DNA of 8,654 nt, from NCBI GenBank assembly GCA_027450105.1, contig DAIDKJ010000049.1, forward strand, positions 1 through 8,654, given 5' to 3'. Made by a program: the position numbers and the translations under genes. Each line of letters opens with the position of its first letter. The stretch's first letter is position 1. The notes under the pieces were generated by a model. That model did not search any database and was not told the DNA's origin. It saw nothing but the letters and a program-made list of their open reading frames with translations. Origin of the DNA: Ferrovum sp. GTDB lineage: Bacteria; Pseudomonadota; Gammaproteobacteria; Burkholderiales; Ferrovaceae. Below, in pieces: positions 1-6,262 of the stretch.

Positions 1-64
1 GCTTGGCTTCCTGATCGAATAGAGCGTTCATGGGGGTGTCGTCAATCACCACCTAGAGCCCACG

Positions 65-273
65 ATGAACGCCAAGCCAACCGCCCTCGACGCCTACCTC
101 GCCCACACCGCGCCGCCGTCCATGCCAAGCTGGCCAGGTTGCAACATCTCGCCGATAACCACTTCGGTCACGACCCCAATGCCATAAACTGGGGCCATGT
201 CGGAGACCTTGGGCGGGTGGATGCGGGTCTGGACGAGTTGCTGGCGATCATTGACGGGCCAACCAAACCATGA
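65..273 (+). pseudogene. Small phage-type hypothetical gene with an apparent frameshift
   Basis: The ATG at 65-67 opens a protein-like stretch, MNAKPTALDAYLAHT, but this frame then becomes proline-rich and stops at once after reading through the GC run near 107-118. The neighbouring frame from about 112 carries a coherent continuation containing AAVHAKLARLQHLADNHFG, then NWGHVGDLGRVDAGLDELL, ending at TGA 271-273. Joined, they give a helical, acidic protein of about 68 residues. A one-base loss or two-base gain in the cacaccgcgccgcc run would explain the break. The stop overlaps the ATG of the next gene (ATGA at 270-273), which suggests a translationally coupled pair. The function is unknown; small proteins of this look are common in prophage and island accessory regions. 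The ribosome-binding site is weak (AGAG at 55-58). A sequencing error in the GC run would also explain the break. Confidence 0.5.
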
Positions 274-533
274 TGCCAACCGAACTCAAAGTTGGGCACT
301 TGGTTCAACTCAACCCGGACACCTGCCGCAACCCAATGTTCGGTGCTTGCTTTCTGGTGGTAACGGATCCTAAACCCTGGGGCGCTCAAGGTTACATCCA
401 GGTCATTGGATCTGGTGATCGGCCAGGTGGCCTGGCCTACTACCGGGCTCGGTGGGAAGAAATGGAGTTGGTTGGATTTGCGGAGTGGATTGCTGGCTCC
501 TTAACCTTCCCAGAAGGAAAATATGAAATCTGA
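270..533 (+). CDS. Small phage-type hypothetical protein (87 aa)
   Basis: This ORF starts at 270, sharing ATGA with the stop of the gene before it, and ends at TGA 531-533. The protein is compact and soluble with no membrane segment. Visible stretches are LKVGHLVQLNPDTCRNPMFG near the N-terminus, FLVVTDPKPWGAQGYIQV in the middle, then a glycine-rich turn (GSGDRPGGLAYYRARW) and an acidic WEEMELVG stretch. The alternation of hydrophobic and charged residues suggests a small beta-barrel-like fold. It resembles uncharacterised small proteins seen in tailed-phage genomes, but I cannot assign a function. It lies on the opposite strand from the integrase-primase operon and converges with the terminase small subunit gene. 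ATG 270 is followed directly by a second M (273), so the true start could be either. Confidence 0.72.
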   Translation: MMPTELKVGHLVQLNPDTCRNPMFGACFLVVTDPKPWGAQGYIQVIGSGDRPGGLAYYRARWEEMELVGFAEWIAGSLTFPEGKYEI

Positions 534-651
534 TTCCATGCTTAGCTCTACCAAAAAATCCATTATCGAAGCGGCAGCTACCCGTCCTGGTGGAACCTTG
601 GCCCCAGCCACAACCTCCTTGGCAATATGCAACCGCAAGGGTCGGAATTGA
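523..651 (+). CDS. Possible 43-aa ORF overlapping the preceding gene
   Basis: An ATG at 523-525 lies inside the end of the preceding gene in another frame, 5 nt after a strong Shine-Dalgarno sequence (AGAAGGA, 512-518 region). It reads MKSDSMLSSTKKSIIEAAA, then a threonine/proline/glycine stretch, and ends at TGA 649-651. The ribosome-binding site and the overlap are the only support. The amino-acid pattern is not clearly that of a known family, and it may be the truncated start of a once longer gene. The following 652-750 stretch, which has a run of eight C near 659-666, holds nothing I can identify up to the end of the converging terminase gene. Confidence 0.33.
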   Translation: MKSDSMLSSTKKSIIEAAATRPGGTLAPATTSLAICNRKGRN

Positions 652-750
652 ATTCCGGCCCCCCCCGTACTTCAAATACAATCCGTGAACTGTGTACAAG
701 CCGGATGACGTCGGGCCGTGGCAAAGGATGCAGACCATGGGCACCCTTCA

Positions 751-1209
751 TCAGCCGGCAATGTCATCCCATGGGTTGTGCTCATCCGAGGCATGCTGAG
801 CCACTGACACTCGGGAGCGCGAGGCCGGTGTAAACCCCATTTCGGCGGCCGCCTTGGTCATGATCTGGGCCTGCTTGTTGGCAATAGCCAGATAGGGCGA
901 TTGCATGGGCACCCCTGTATTGGGTGCCTTCATCAGTAAGCCGGTTTTGTTCAGGCCCGCCTGGGCCTTGCGATACAGGTCAGCGGCATTGGCCCATGTC
1001 TCCAGGATCGACATGTCCAGCTTCTTGAGCAGCCCCGCCGGCGCGCATTCCAGCGCATAGTGCCACGCGGCCATAGCGCCCTCAGTCATGTATTGCGGTG
1101 GCTCGACCAGATCCCCGTCGAGCTTGGGTTCGTGAGGGTTGACGCGGCACTTCTGCAAGGTGCCTTTGACCTTCTTTATCGCTGTCGGTAATGGTTTGCG
1201 GCCGGGCAT
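751..1209 (-). CDS. terS: Phage terminase small subunit, P27 family
   Basis: This 152-aa protein matches P27-type small terminases, which recognise phage DNA at the packaging site and hand it to the large terminase motor. The N-terminus MPGRKPLPTAIKKVKGT is the characteristic basic start. The sequence then continues through EPKLDGDLVEPP, a helical core (MAAWHYALECAPAGLLKKLD, then the ILETWANAADLYRKA helix), and a C-terminal helix with IANKQAQIMTKAAAEMGFTP. I chose ATG 1209-1207 because the in-frame extension up to 1332 is cysteine-rich and unlike the family. No good Shine-Dalgarno sequence precedes it. No large terminase follows on the minus strand, where only about 100 unassigned bases separate it from the converging small ORFs, and no HNH endonuclease precedes it. 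A solitary TerS is a feature of some phage satellites that redirect helper packaging; a prophage remnant is the alternative. Confidence 0.85.
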   Translation of the reverse strand: MPGRKPLPTAIKKVKGTLQKCRVNPHEPKLDGDLVEPPQYMTEGAMAAWHYALECAPAGLLKKLDMSILETWANAADLYRKAQAGLNKTGLLMKAPNTGVPMQSPYLAIANKQAQIMTKAAAEMGFTPASRSRVSVAQHASDEHNPWDDIAG

Positions 1210-1475
1210 CGTGACTGGGCAGGTGTGGTAACACCGGCTATCACACCGTATTTTGATGGCCTTGTCGATCAGGTTATAGCTTACTGCTGAGGGCATCTGC
1301 GGGGAGGCCCGCCTGCTATATCGCTCCCCCATTGGCTACCTGCCCCGGCTGCATCCCGCCAACCTGACGTGATGTCCGTCGGCCAGCTGAATGCGCCAAT
1401 TGGCAAATGCTAATTCGATCCCTACGGCATGGTGGCAAGCTGCGTTCCGGTGTGATGGTCCCGCTCCCTCAGCCC

Positions 1476-1490
1476 GGGGGGATACCCCCC
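1476..1490. other. G6/C6 hairpin
   Basis: GGGGGG (1476-1481), a three-base loop ATA and CCCCCC (1485-1490) form a perfect, very stable short inverted repeat. On the plus strand it is followed by a moderately T-rich stretch (TGTTTCATTTT, 1492-1502), so it could act as a weak terminator in that direction. No plus-strand gene ends just before it. Within the minus-strand reading frame it encodes GGYPP, so it may simply be coding sequence. Confidence 0.4.
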
Positions 1491-1520
1491 CTGTTTCATT
1501 TTGCACGCGCAAAAAACTGT

Positions 1521-1568
1521 GCAGGCGCGCGGTCCCGGCTTTTGCGAGCCCAAGGAATTGACCACCCT
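1521..1568. repeat. 48-bp direct repeat, copy 1
   Basis: This segment starts GCAGGCGCGCGGTCCCGGCT and ends GAATTGACCACCCT. It is identical, base for base, to 2278-2325 in the same orientation. The two copies bracket the toxin-antitoxin cassette. Bases just before each copy are also weakly alike (an A-rich run then GCAGG), so homology fades gradually on that side but stops abruptly on the other. Confidence 0.93.
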
Positions 1569-1597
1569 CCCCCTGGGGCTGAGTTTGTTGGTAGGTT

Positions 1598-1631
1598 TTG
1601 CCAAGACCGCTCTATTGAGATACAATGTATC
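1598..1631 (+). promoter_or_regulatory. Promoter and likely autoregulatory operator of the toxin-antitoxin operon
   Basis: A -35 box TTGCCA (1598-1603) and a -10 box TACAAT (1621-1626) are separated by 17 bp, close to the sigma-70 consensus. The -10 box lies inside the inverted repeat GATAC-AAT-GTATC (1619-1631), the expected kind of site for the ribbon-helix-helix antitoxin to bind and repress its own operon. The promoter sits inside the repeat-bounded segment, so the cassette carries its own promoter. Confidence 0.7.
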
Positions 1632-1654
1632 GCATCAATCTTTCGGAGGTTCCC

Positions 1655-1933
1655 ATGTCAACCACGACCATGGTTCATGTACGGGTAGACGAACAACTCA
1701 AGACCCAGGCAACGGAAACGCTCGCTTCCATGGGCCTTTCGGTGTCCGATGCCGTTCGCGTGTTCTTGACCCGGGTGGTAGCAGATCAACAGTTGCCTTT
1801 CGCTCTTAAGGCACCTAATGCACAAACCCGTGCTGCCATGAACGAAGCCAACGAAATCGTTCAGTCCCGTCACGCACGTTTCGGCACGGCTGTCGAATTG
1901 ATTGATGACCTCGAAAAAAACCAGCGCAAGTAA
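1655..1933 (+). CDS. dinJ: Type II antitoxin, RelB/DinJ family
   Basis: This 92-aa protein should neutralise the YafQ-like toxin encoded next to it and repress their shared operon. The N-terminal part (about residues 6-45) has the ribbon-helix-helix pattern of DinJ: a VHVRVDEQLK beta strand, then QATETLASMGLSVSDAVRVF and LTRVV, followed by the typical LPFALKAPN. The C-terminal part, from about residue 52, is the toxin-wrapping segment. I chose ATG 1655 because GGAGG at 1645-1649 lies 5 nt upstream; the in-frame ATG at 1625 lies inside the operator. Its end overlaps the toxin start by 29 nt, as is common in these pairs. The symbol is by family resemblance. Confidence 0.9.
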   Translation: MSTTTMVHVRVDEQLKTQATETLASMGLSVSDAVRVFLTRVVADQQLPFALKAPNAQTRAAMNEANEIVQSRHARFGTAVELIDDLEKNQRK

Positions 1934-2234
1934 GCGGACCAATCCACCCCGGGCATCGGACTACACCAAGTCTTTTTTCAAGGATTGGGAACGGCTGTCT
2001 CATTCCGGCCGCTACGATCTTGGCCGTCTCAAGGAAGTCATGATGGTGCTCATTGCCAATGATGGCCCGCTTGGACCGGAATGGTTGGATCATCCATTGG
2101 TTGGCGAATGGGCTGGATACCGCGAATGCCATGTGGGCGGAGACTTCCTATTGATCTATCAGATTTCACAAGAGGGTAAGCAGGACTTGATCGTGTTTGT
2201 CAGGACGGGCTCTCACGCAGATCTTTTTGAGTGA
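1905..2234 (+). CDS. yafQ: Type II toxin, YafQ-like mRNA interferase (RelE superfamily)
   Basis: YafQ toxins are ribosome-dependent endoribonucleases that cleave translated mRNA until held by DinJ. This 109-aa protein keeps all five positions known to matter in E. coli YafQ: H63 in LDHPL, H76 in YRECH, D80 in GGD, H104 in TGSHADLF and F108. It should therefore be catalytically intact. It is longer than the usual 90-odd residues because of a lysine- and serine-rich N-terminal extension of roughly 15 residues. The ATG at 1905 overlaps the antitoxin gene; a TTG one codon earlier is possible. No clear Shine-Dalgarno sequence is seen, so translation is probably coupled to the antitoxin. The gene ends 43 nt before the second 48-bp repeat. 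Confidence 0.92.
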   Translation: MTSKKTSASKRTNPPRASDYTKSFFKDWERLSHSGRYDLGRLKEVMMVLIANDGPLGPEWLDHPLVGEWAGYRECHVGGDFLLIYQISQEGKQDLIVFVRTGSHADLFE

Positions 2235-2277
2235 TCTCTGATAGGGAGTCATGAATTTCGCGGCAACAAAAATCTAG

Positions 2278-2325
2278 GCAGGCGCGCGGTCCCGGCTTTT
2301 GCGAGCCCAAGGAATTGACCACCCT
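2278..2325. repeat. 48-bp direct repeat, copy 2
   Basis: This segment is identical to 1521-1568 in the same orientation. On the minus strand its first two bases complete the TAG stop of the 132-aa gene (2326-2324), so the repeat begins exactly where that gene ends. A GTG at 2334-2332, preceded by AGGGA, opens a short minus-strand frame running through the repeat. This frame would have continued into the copy 1 flank before the cassette arrived. Confidence 0.93.
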
Positions 2326-2722
2326 ACCAGTCACCTTGGGTTTCCCTGGCGCGATTGAGGAAATACGCCTTGGCCTCCGGGTCGGTACAGCACTGCTCCA
2401 TCACCATCTCGACGGTATCGGGGTCGGTCTCATTGATCCAGTCCAGCCATCGGCTCACGTCGACATATTCCTTCAAGGTCAATGGGGTCGGCAGCCCAAT
2501 TTCTGCCAAACCCGCCAGCGGGGTACCGCCATTACTGCCGTTAGAAGGCAGTGAATTTCCAGGTTGGCCCGGATGGGGTACTGCCGTTACTGCCATTGGA
2601 CTTCTTTCGGCAGTATTGGCAGTAGGTCGGCGGACCCAATCCGGATTTTTTGCCTCAGATGCTGTTCCCCCATCTCGGTTTTCCCCCAACTCCCGCTTCG
2701 CCCGCTCAAGCCACTTGGTCAT
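2324..2722 (-). CDS. Hypothetical protein (132 aa) overlapping the primase-helicase end
   Basis: ATG at 2722-2720 lies 7 nt after GGGAG and overlaps the last 17 bp of the primase-helicase gene, so the two are probably co-translated. The N-terminus MTKWLERAKRELG is a basic helix. The centre (about residues 20-75) is low-complexity, rich in P, G, S, N, T and A, and disordered-looking. The C-terminus is a conserved-looking helical block: LTLKEYVDVSRWLDWINE, then DPDTVEMVMEQCCTDPEAKA and YFLNRA. I do not recognise a named family. The position directly behind a replication gene suggests an accessory role in the same module. Its central codons contain the iteron-like array 2524-2624, so this low-complexity segment may be shaped by the DNA signal rather than by protein function. 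Confidence 0.75.
   Translation of the reverse strand: MTKWLERAKRELGENRDGGTASEAKNPDWVRRPTANTAERSPMAVTAVPHPGQPGNSLPSNGSNGGTPLAGLAEIGLPTPLTLKEYVDVSRWLDWINETDPDTVEMVMEQCCTDPEAKAYFLNRARETQGDW
2524..2624. repeat. Iteron-like array of GGCAGTA motifs, candidate replication origin
   Basis: Seven copies of GGCAGTA or its complement lie within 101 bp. TACTGCC is at 2533-2539, 2579-2585 and 2588-2594; the variant TACCGCC is at 2524-2530. GGCAGTA is at 2609-2615 and 2618-2624, and the variant GGCAGTG at 2547-2553. Six form three pairs, each with exactly 9-bp start-to-start spacing. The middle and right pairs face each other and form a 16-bp inverted repeat (14 matches) around a 14-nt loop. The surrounding gene reads the left pair as NGSNGG, the middle as AVTAV and the right as TANTA, so the repeat is conserved as DNA, not as peptide. 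Placement about 80 bp past the end of the primase-helicase gene fits an initiator-binding origin, as in P4-type replicons. Confidence 0.55.
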
Positions 2723-5177
2723 GGTCAGCTCCCGGTTTGACGGCCTTTGGGTTGATGGCATACCGGAAGGTACGGCGACCACTGCCAGGTCCATTGCCTC
2801 CGATTTCCGATGATCTGAGCCAATGCTCGTCTTCCAACCAGTCAAGGGCGGCTTGTACCGCTGCCTCGGTGGTCAGACTGCGCCATTGATTACGGCGCAC
2901 ATCCCGGGCGGTGAAGCCGTCTGTGAGCTTGCCTTGCCGTATCTTCTCGGCCAGGGCCTGTGCTGACCGCAGCCCATCGTCGGCCAACAGACCATAACAG
3001 CGGCGTGCATGGGCTTCCAGGTAATCGCACTAGGCAGCGGCCCTCAGGGCAGACTCTGCAGTCACGGTATGACTTGGCCCGCTGCCAGCACAGTCGACCA
3101 GGTGCAAGATCAAGGCCAGCGCTGGAAACAGCTTGTCGAATTTCGACAGGTGCTGGCTGATGATGGGATTGTCCTCAGCCGGGATTCTGGATCTGTGCAA
3201 ATCTCCCGACCATTCGATGAAGATGTCCTGTGCCGCTTCATCAAAGCGGAAATAGGGGAATTTGGCAAACTCATCAGCGGGTGCCGCTCCCCAGGCTTCT
3301 GGCTCAAATGGAGCCAAGACCTCGAATACAGCAAAGGCCCGGTCGCGAGCTGCCTTGTCCGGAACCCGGTCGCGCCATTCCCAGGCCCGATGGTCGGGAT
3401 AGACCAAGAGCTGGAAACGTTGCAGCATCCCGTCGTTGGCAAGGGCATTACTGGCTTGCTCCAGGTAGCTCACCAGTTTGTCGGGCTGAATGCCGCCAAA
3501 GAGGGATACGCACAGATTCGGGATGAATATGGAGCCTCTTCCGATGCGATCGGTGTCGAAACTGGCGTTGCCGTTCCAGGCCTCCAGATAGAAAGCTCGT
3601 TCGCCCTCGCGGCCTTCGCGGTCCCAAGAAGCAATCAGCCCCACCAGCTCGTCGCGCAACACCAGCAATCCTGCGGGATTCTCTCGCAATAACTCGCCCA
3701 GCTTCTCCACGGTGGTGTCGTTGGATTTGTAACGGTGCATGACCGGCAGTTCCGGTGCCTGCTGCCGGTGGTCTTGCAATTCCCGGGCCATGGCGTCCAG
3801 GTCGCCCTTCTTGGGATCCTTGGCTGCAGCCTTGATTCGTCCCTCGATGGCATCCTTCCTGGCCTCGAATACCGTCAGATCCGCTTCGAAAGACTCACGA
3901 TCCCTCTGGTGTGCCTCCATCGCGTGGGCAACCAGTCGATCCAAAGGACGAAGTGCTGCACCAATGGCGGGGGATTTCTTGGCTGACGGCAAACCTACGA
4001 TGCCACCCCAGAGGTTGGGCACGATCAGCCAGGAATCGCGAGCCTTGGGTTTGATGGCGCAACGCGCGCCGATGAGGGAGCCTAGGGCCACCAAGACGCC
4101 GGCTGCGATAAAATCCGGCGGACAGGGCATCCGGTCGGCTTCGTCCATGATCCACCCACGCAGAACTTCTGGCAGCAGCGCCTCGGGGTCGAAGGCCGGC
4201 ACTGGATGCAGCGGGGCTTCGATAGGTTGGGGTTCGGGCCAGTCTGACGCAGCTGACACAGGTTGTCGTGCGTGATTCAGGGATTGCCGTACAGCTTCCA
4301 CGCCCAGTGCCTGATGCAGATCGTTGAAATCCGTGGCCTCCGAGGCGCGGTTTTCTCCAAACTCGGGCATGGCCAGCCATCCGTTCACTGCGATGGCAGC
4401 TTCCGTGGCCTTGGTGAGCCCAGGATTGCCAGAGGTGTGATGATCGTCATCGGCACAGAGAACCAGTTTCAGGTCGGGGGATTTCTCTCGCAGGGCTTGG
4501 GCCACCGGCATCAGATTGCCTGCATTAAAGGCCACGGCGACGGCTTCACCGGTAGCGACGTGGATGCTGGCGCCAGTGGCAAAGCCTTCGACGATATGGA
4601 GAATATATCGAGGTTCACCCATCGTGAAATAGCCTCCCCGCACCCGCCCTCCGGGCAGGAAGCGCTTGTCTCCCTGGGGGCTGATGAACTGCAAGCTGAG
4701 GAGGGTTCCAGCCGTATCACGTAGGGGAAGCACGAGCGAGCCTTGATGGAGTCGGGCACCGCACGCTGCAATGCCCTTGCGGTTCAGATAGTCATGCTGT
4801 TCAGCGGGCACAGCAGCGTGCCAGATCTCGGCGGCTTTCTGGGCAGCAAACTGGGAACGTTGCGCTCCTGCCTCTTCCTGTTGAGCCCGCATGGCATCCA
4901 CCCGAATCCGGTGGGCCAAGGCTTCCTCTGAGGTGAGGGAGCGACCGATGTCCGCCCGCCATGATTGGGATAGGTTGGTGCGCCAATCCCCGAAGGCACC
5001 GGCAGGAATGCCATCCCCGTGCAGTACGTACCAGCCCGAGTCATCAGCAGGTTTGCCATTGCTGGCAAAGCGTCGCAGTTGGCCATCGGCCTCGATCATG
5101 GAAGGAGGCGTAAGCCCCGCCGCCCGGATGGCGGATTCAAATTGATGGATGACGTCCATCACGCCTGTGGTATCCAT
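2706..5177 (-). pseudogene. TOPRIM/DUF3987 primase-helicase, interrupted by one in-frame amber codon
   Basis: This encodes a satellite or island replication protein combining a primase-type TOPRIM domain with a DUF3987 (YfjI-like) helicase. Read from ATG 5177 it has 715 residues, then TAG (3032-3030), then 107 further family-like residues in the same frame (823 codons plus stop). The TOPRIM core shows VEGFATG near 196 and CADDD at 241-245. The ATPase shows a Walker-A-like GLPSAKKS at 395-402 and a Walker-B-like LLVLRDE at 504-510, with SLFGGIQPDKL near 558. After the amber codon come CDYLEAHARRCYGLLADDG and RNQWRSLTTEAAVQAALDWL, then a glycine-rich tail. The context suggests TAG replaces TGG (Trp). 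The start lies 7 nt after the alpA stop; the upstream in-frame extension overlaps alpA and was rejected. Without readthrough the product lacks its C-terminal winged-helix-like segment but keeps both catalytic domains, so it may be partly functional. Confidence 0.85.
3030..3032 (-). other. In-frame amber stop inside the primase-helicase gene
   Basis: TAG on the minus strand follows the codons for SALRAAA and precedes codons for CDYLEAHARR. Both sides are in the same frame, with no insertion or deletion. A single G-to-A change in TGG would produce it. The next codon is TGC. A recoding element is not evident from the sequence alone. Confidence 0.85.
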
Positions 5178-5184
5178 GGCACGC

Positions 5185-5430
5185 CTACTTGGCCAGTGCC
5201 TGGCGCAATTCACCCACATTCCACGCCGTGATCCGGCCACGACGGATGGGGGCAGGCAATCGCCCATCCTTGATCATGCGCCACACCGTGGCCCGGCTGC
5301 ATCCGGCCAGAAGTTCTACCGTGGGAAGCCGCACGTTGGCGGCATCGGGCAAGGTGTCGAAATGGGTGAATGTGTTGGGAAGAGCAGTCCTGGAATCTTT
5401 AAGCGCTTCTTGAGGTTGGCGTTTTTGCAT
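5185..5430 (-). CDS. alpA: AlpA-family DNA-binding regulator/excisionase
   Basis: This 81-aa protein has a MerR-type winged helix-turn-helix typical of AlpA. Residues about 34-60 (RLPTVELLAGCSRATVWRMI) form the helix-turn-helix, DGRLPAPIRRGRITAW gives the wing, and a final helix NVGELRQALAK closes it. AlpA proteins activate integrase or excision genes in P4-like elements and are master regulators in Gram-negative phage-inducible islands. About 30 polar residues precede the domain. ATG 5430 follows GGAG by 9 nt. The primase-helicase starts 7 nt after its TAG stop, so the two form an operon. The gap upstream (5431-5571) carries several inverted repeats that could be its operators. The symbol is by family resemblance. 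Confidence 0.85.
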   Translation of the reverse strand: MQKRQPQEALKDSRTALPNTFTHFDTLPDAANVRLPTVELLAGCSRATVWRMIKDGRLPAPIRRGRITAWNVGELRQALAK

Positions 5431-5571
5431 ATCGGTTAACTCCGAGTGAATTGAGTTGATCTGGATGCGGGTGCATCCATCCGATACACAAGATTATGAT
5501 TACCTCTTCGCCAAATAAGGCAAACATTCCTTGGCTTGTATTGTTTGCCCGGCGAATAATGCGCGACTGAA
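5431..5571 (-). promoter_or_regulatory. Regulatory gap upstream of alpA with stacked inverted repeats
   Basis: Three perfect inverted repeats are seen. TGGATGC/GCATCCA (5462-5468 and 5473-5479) has a 4-nt loop. GGCAAACA/TGTTTGCC lies at 5519-5526 and 5542-5549. GGCGAATAAT/ATTATTCGCC lies at 5551-5560 and 5571-5580, the last arm overlapping the stop of the 229-aa gene. TTCGCC recurs at 5507-5512. The gap is AT-rich compared with its flanks and should hold the alpA promoter; CATAAT-like boxes occur near 5494-5499, but no clear -35/-10 pair stands out. No T-run follows the hairpins, so operators are more likely than a terminator. Confidence 0.5.
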
Positions 5572-6261
5572 TTATTCGCCCTCCCGTTCCGTTCTTGAGC
5601 GGATGACAGTGATGTAGCGCTTGTTGCTGCTCAGCACTTGCTGGGCAGTGTCACCCTCCAGCACGGTGAAGGTCACGCGCTCGCCACCCAGGGCTTTGCC
5701 ATCCCAGCGGTAGCCGCGCAAATCCAGATACGCCCCGTTTTCCACCGGCTTGCGTTCATGCACTTCATAAAGGCATGCAAAATCCGGAGAGGCCAGTTGG
5801 CCATTCATGACCTCGGCCATGGTCCACACATCGAGGGTTTCCGGATCGAGCGCATATTCCTGACACACGCTCGCCCGAATATCCCGGATCTGCTTGGGGT
5901 CAGCATAATGAAAGCGTTTTGCCACCTGCTCATCCGCCTCGTTGCGCTTGGTGCCTTTGCAAGTCGCCATCAGCCATTCCAGAAAAACTGATAGCCGTTT
6001 GACGTGGTTGGTTTTGCGCCCTGCCGGTTTCACCTGGTTCAGCATTTCCAGGGGCATGCCATCGATTTCGATGGACGCCACCGCCAGGCCTTGCGGGGTC
6101 AGGAGGGGGCCCATCACCGTGGCGGTATCCTGCTCGATGGATTTAGGAAACAACAAAGTGTCGAACACGACGGTTCGATCACTGCCCTCCATGCCCAATG
6201 CGACCCGCAGCGGAGTCGGCTTGAACACGGGCTGCTTGGGAGGTTTGCGTGCCTTGGCCAT
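5572..6261 (-). CDS. Hypothetical protein (229 aa) coupled to the integrase gene
   Basis: The start ATG (6261-6259) comes one base after the integrase stop (TGA-C-ATG), with AAGGGG about 7 nt before it. Translation is therefore very likely coupled. The N-terminus is basic and proline-rich (MAKARKPPKQPVFKPTPLRV), followed by an alternating hydrophobic segment (RTVVFDTLLFPKSI), a basic helical stretch (KTNHVKRLSVFLEWLMATC), a helical centre and a beta-rich C-terminus (ERVTFTVLEGDTAQQV, then RYITVIRSRTE). No membrane segment or catalytic motif is recognisable and I cannot name a family. The basic N-terminus and tight link to int suggest a DNA-binding partner in recombination or its control, but nothing proves this. 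The stop lies inside an inverted repeat arm. Confidence 0.8.
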   Translation of the reverse strand: MAKARKPPKQPVFKPTPLRVALGMEGSDRTVVFDTLLFPKSIEQDTATVMGPLLTPQGLAVASIEIDGMPLEMLNQVKPAGRKTNHVKRLSVFLEWLMATCKGTKRNEADEQVAKRFHYADPKQIRDIRASVCQEYALDPETLDVWTMAEVMNGQLASPDFACLYEVHERKPVENGAYLDLRGYRWDGKALGGERVTFTVLEGDTAQQVLSSNKRYITVIRSRTEREGE

Positions 6262-6262
6262 G

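Larger units (their letters stand above)
1210..1597. other. Gene-free stretch between terS and the toxin-antitoxin promoter
   Basis: No convincing intact gene is seen here. It contains the upstream side of terS, a G6/C6 hairpin at 1476-1490, and the first 48-bp repeat at 1521-1568. A short minus-strand frame through 1422-1568 (ending QLATMP then TAG at 1422-1424) appears to be the severed end of a small ORF whose start lies beside the other repeat copy near 2334. An in-frame extension upstream of terS (1210-1332) looks non-coding. Confidence 0.5.

Noticed and set aside
1..52. A minus-strand frame reading MNALFDQEAK from 30 off the left edge, and an alternative plus-strand tail LGFLIE with a stop at 20-22.
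   Set aside because: Both are too short at the window edge to choose between. Neither has a good ribosome-binding site or a recognisable family.
1210..1332. An in-frame N-terminal extension of terS up to 1332.
   Set aside because: The extra 41 residues are cysteine-rich and unlike P27 proteins, whose typical start begins at the 1209 ATG.
1415..1424. TTCGATCCC, matching the T-arm of the tRNA, considered as the second att site.
   Set aside because: The match is only nine bases and in inverted orientation relative to the tRNA 3' end, so it cannot be the direct repeat left by integration.
2524..2624. The GGCAGTA array as a CRISPR array or peptide repeat.
   Set aside because: The units are seven bases at 9-bp spacing in both orientations, far too short for CRISPR, and the encoded peptides differ between pairs.
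3009..3692. A 227-codon plus-strand frame opposite the primase-helicase.
   Set aside because: It is the antisense shadow of a gene with clear TOPRIM and ATPase motifs, and its own sequence has no recognisable domain.
5551..5580. The 10-bp inverted repeat at the end of the 229-aa gene as a Rho-independent terminator.
   Set aside because: The arms are AT-rich, the loop is long and no T-run follows in the direction of transcription; an operator is more likely.
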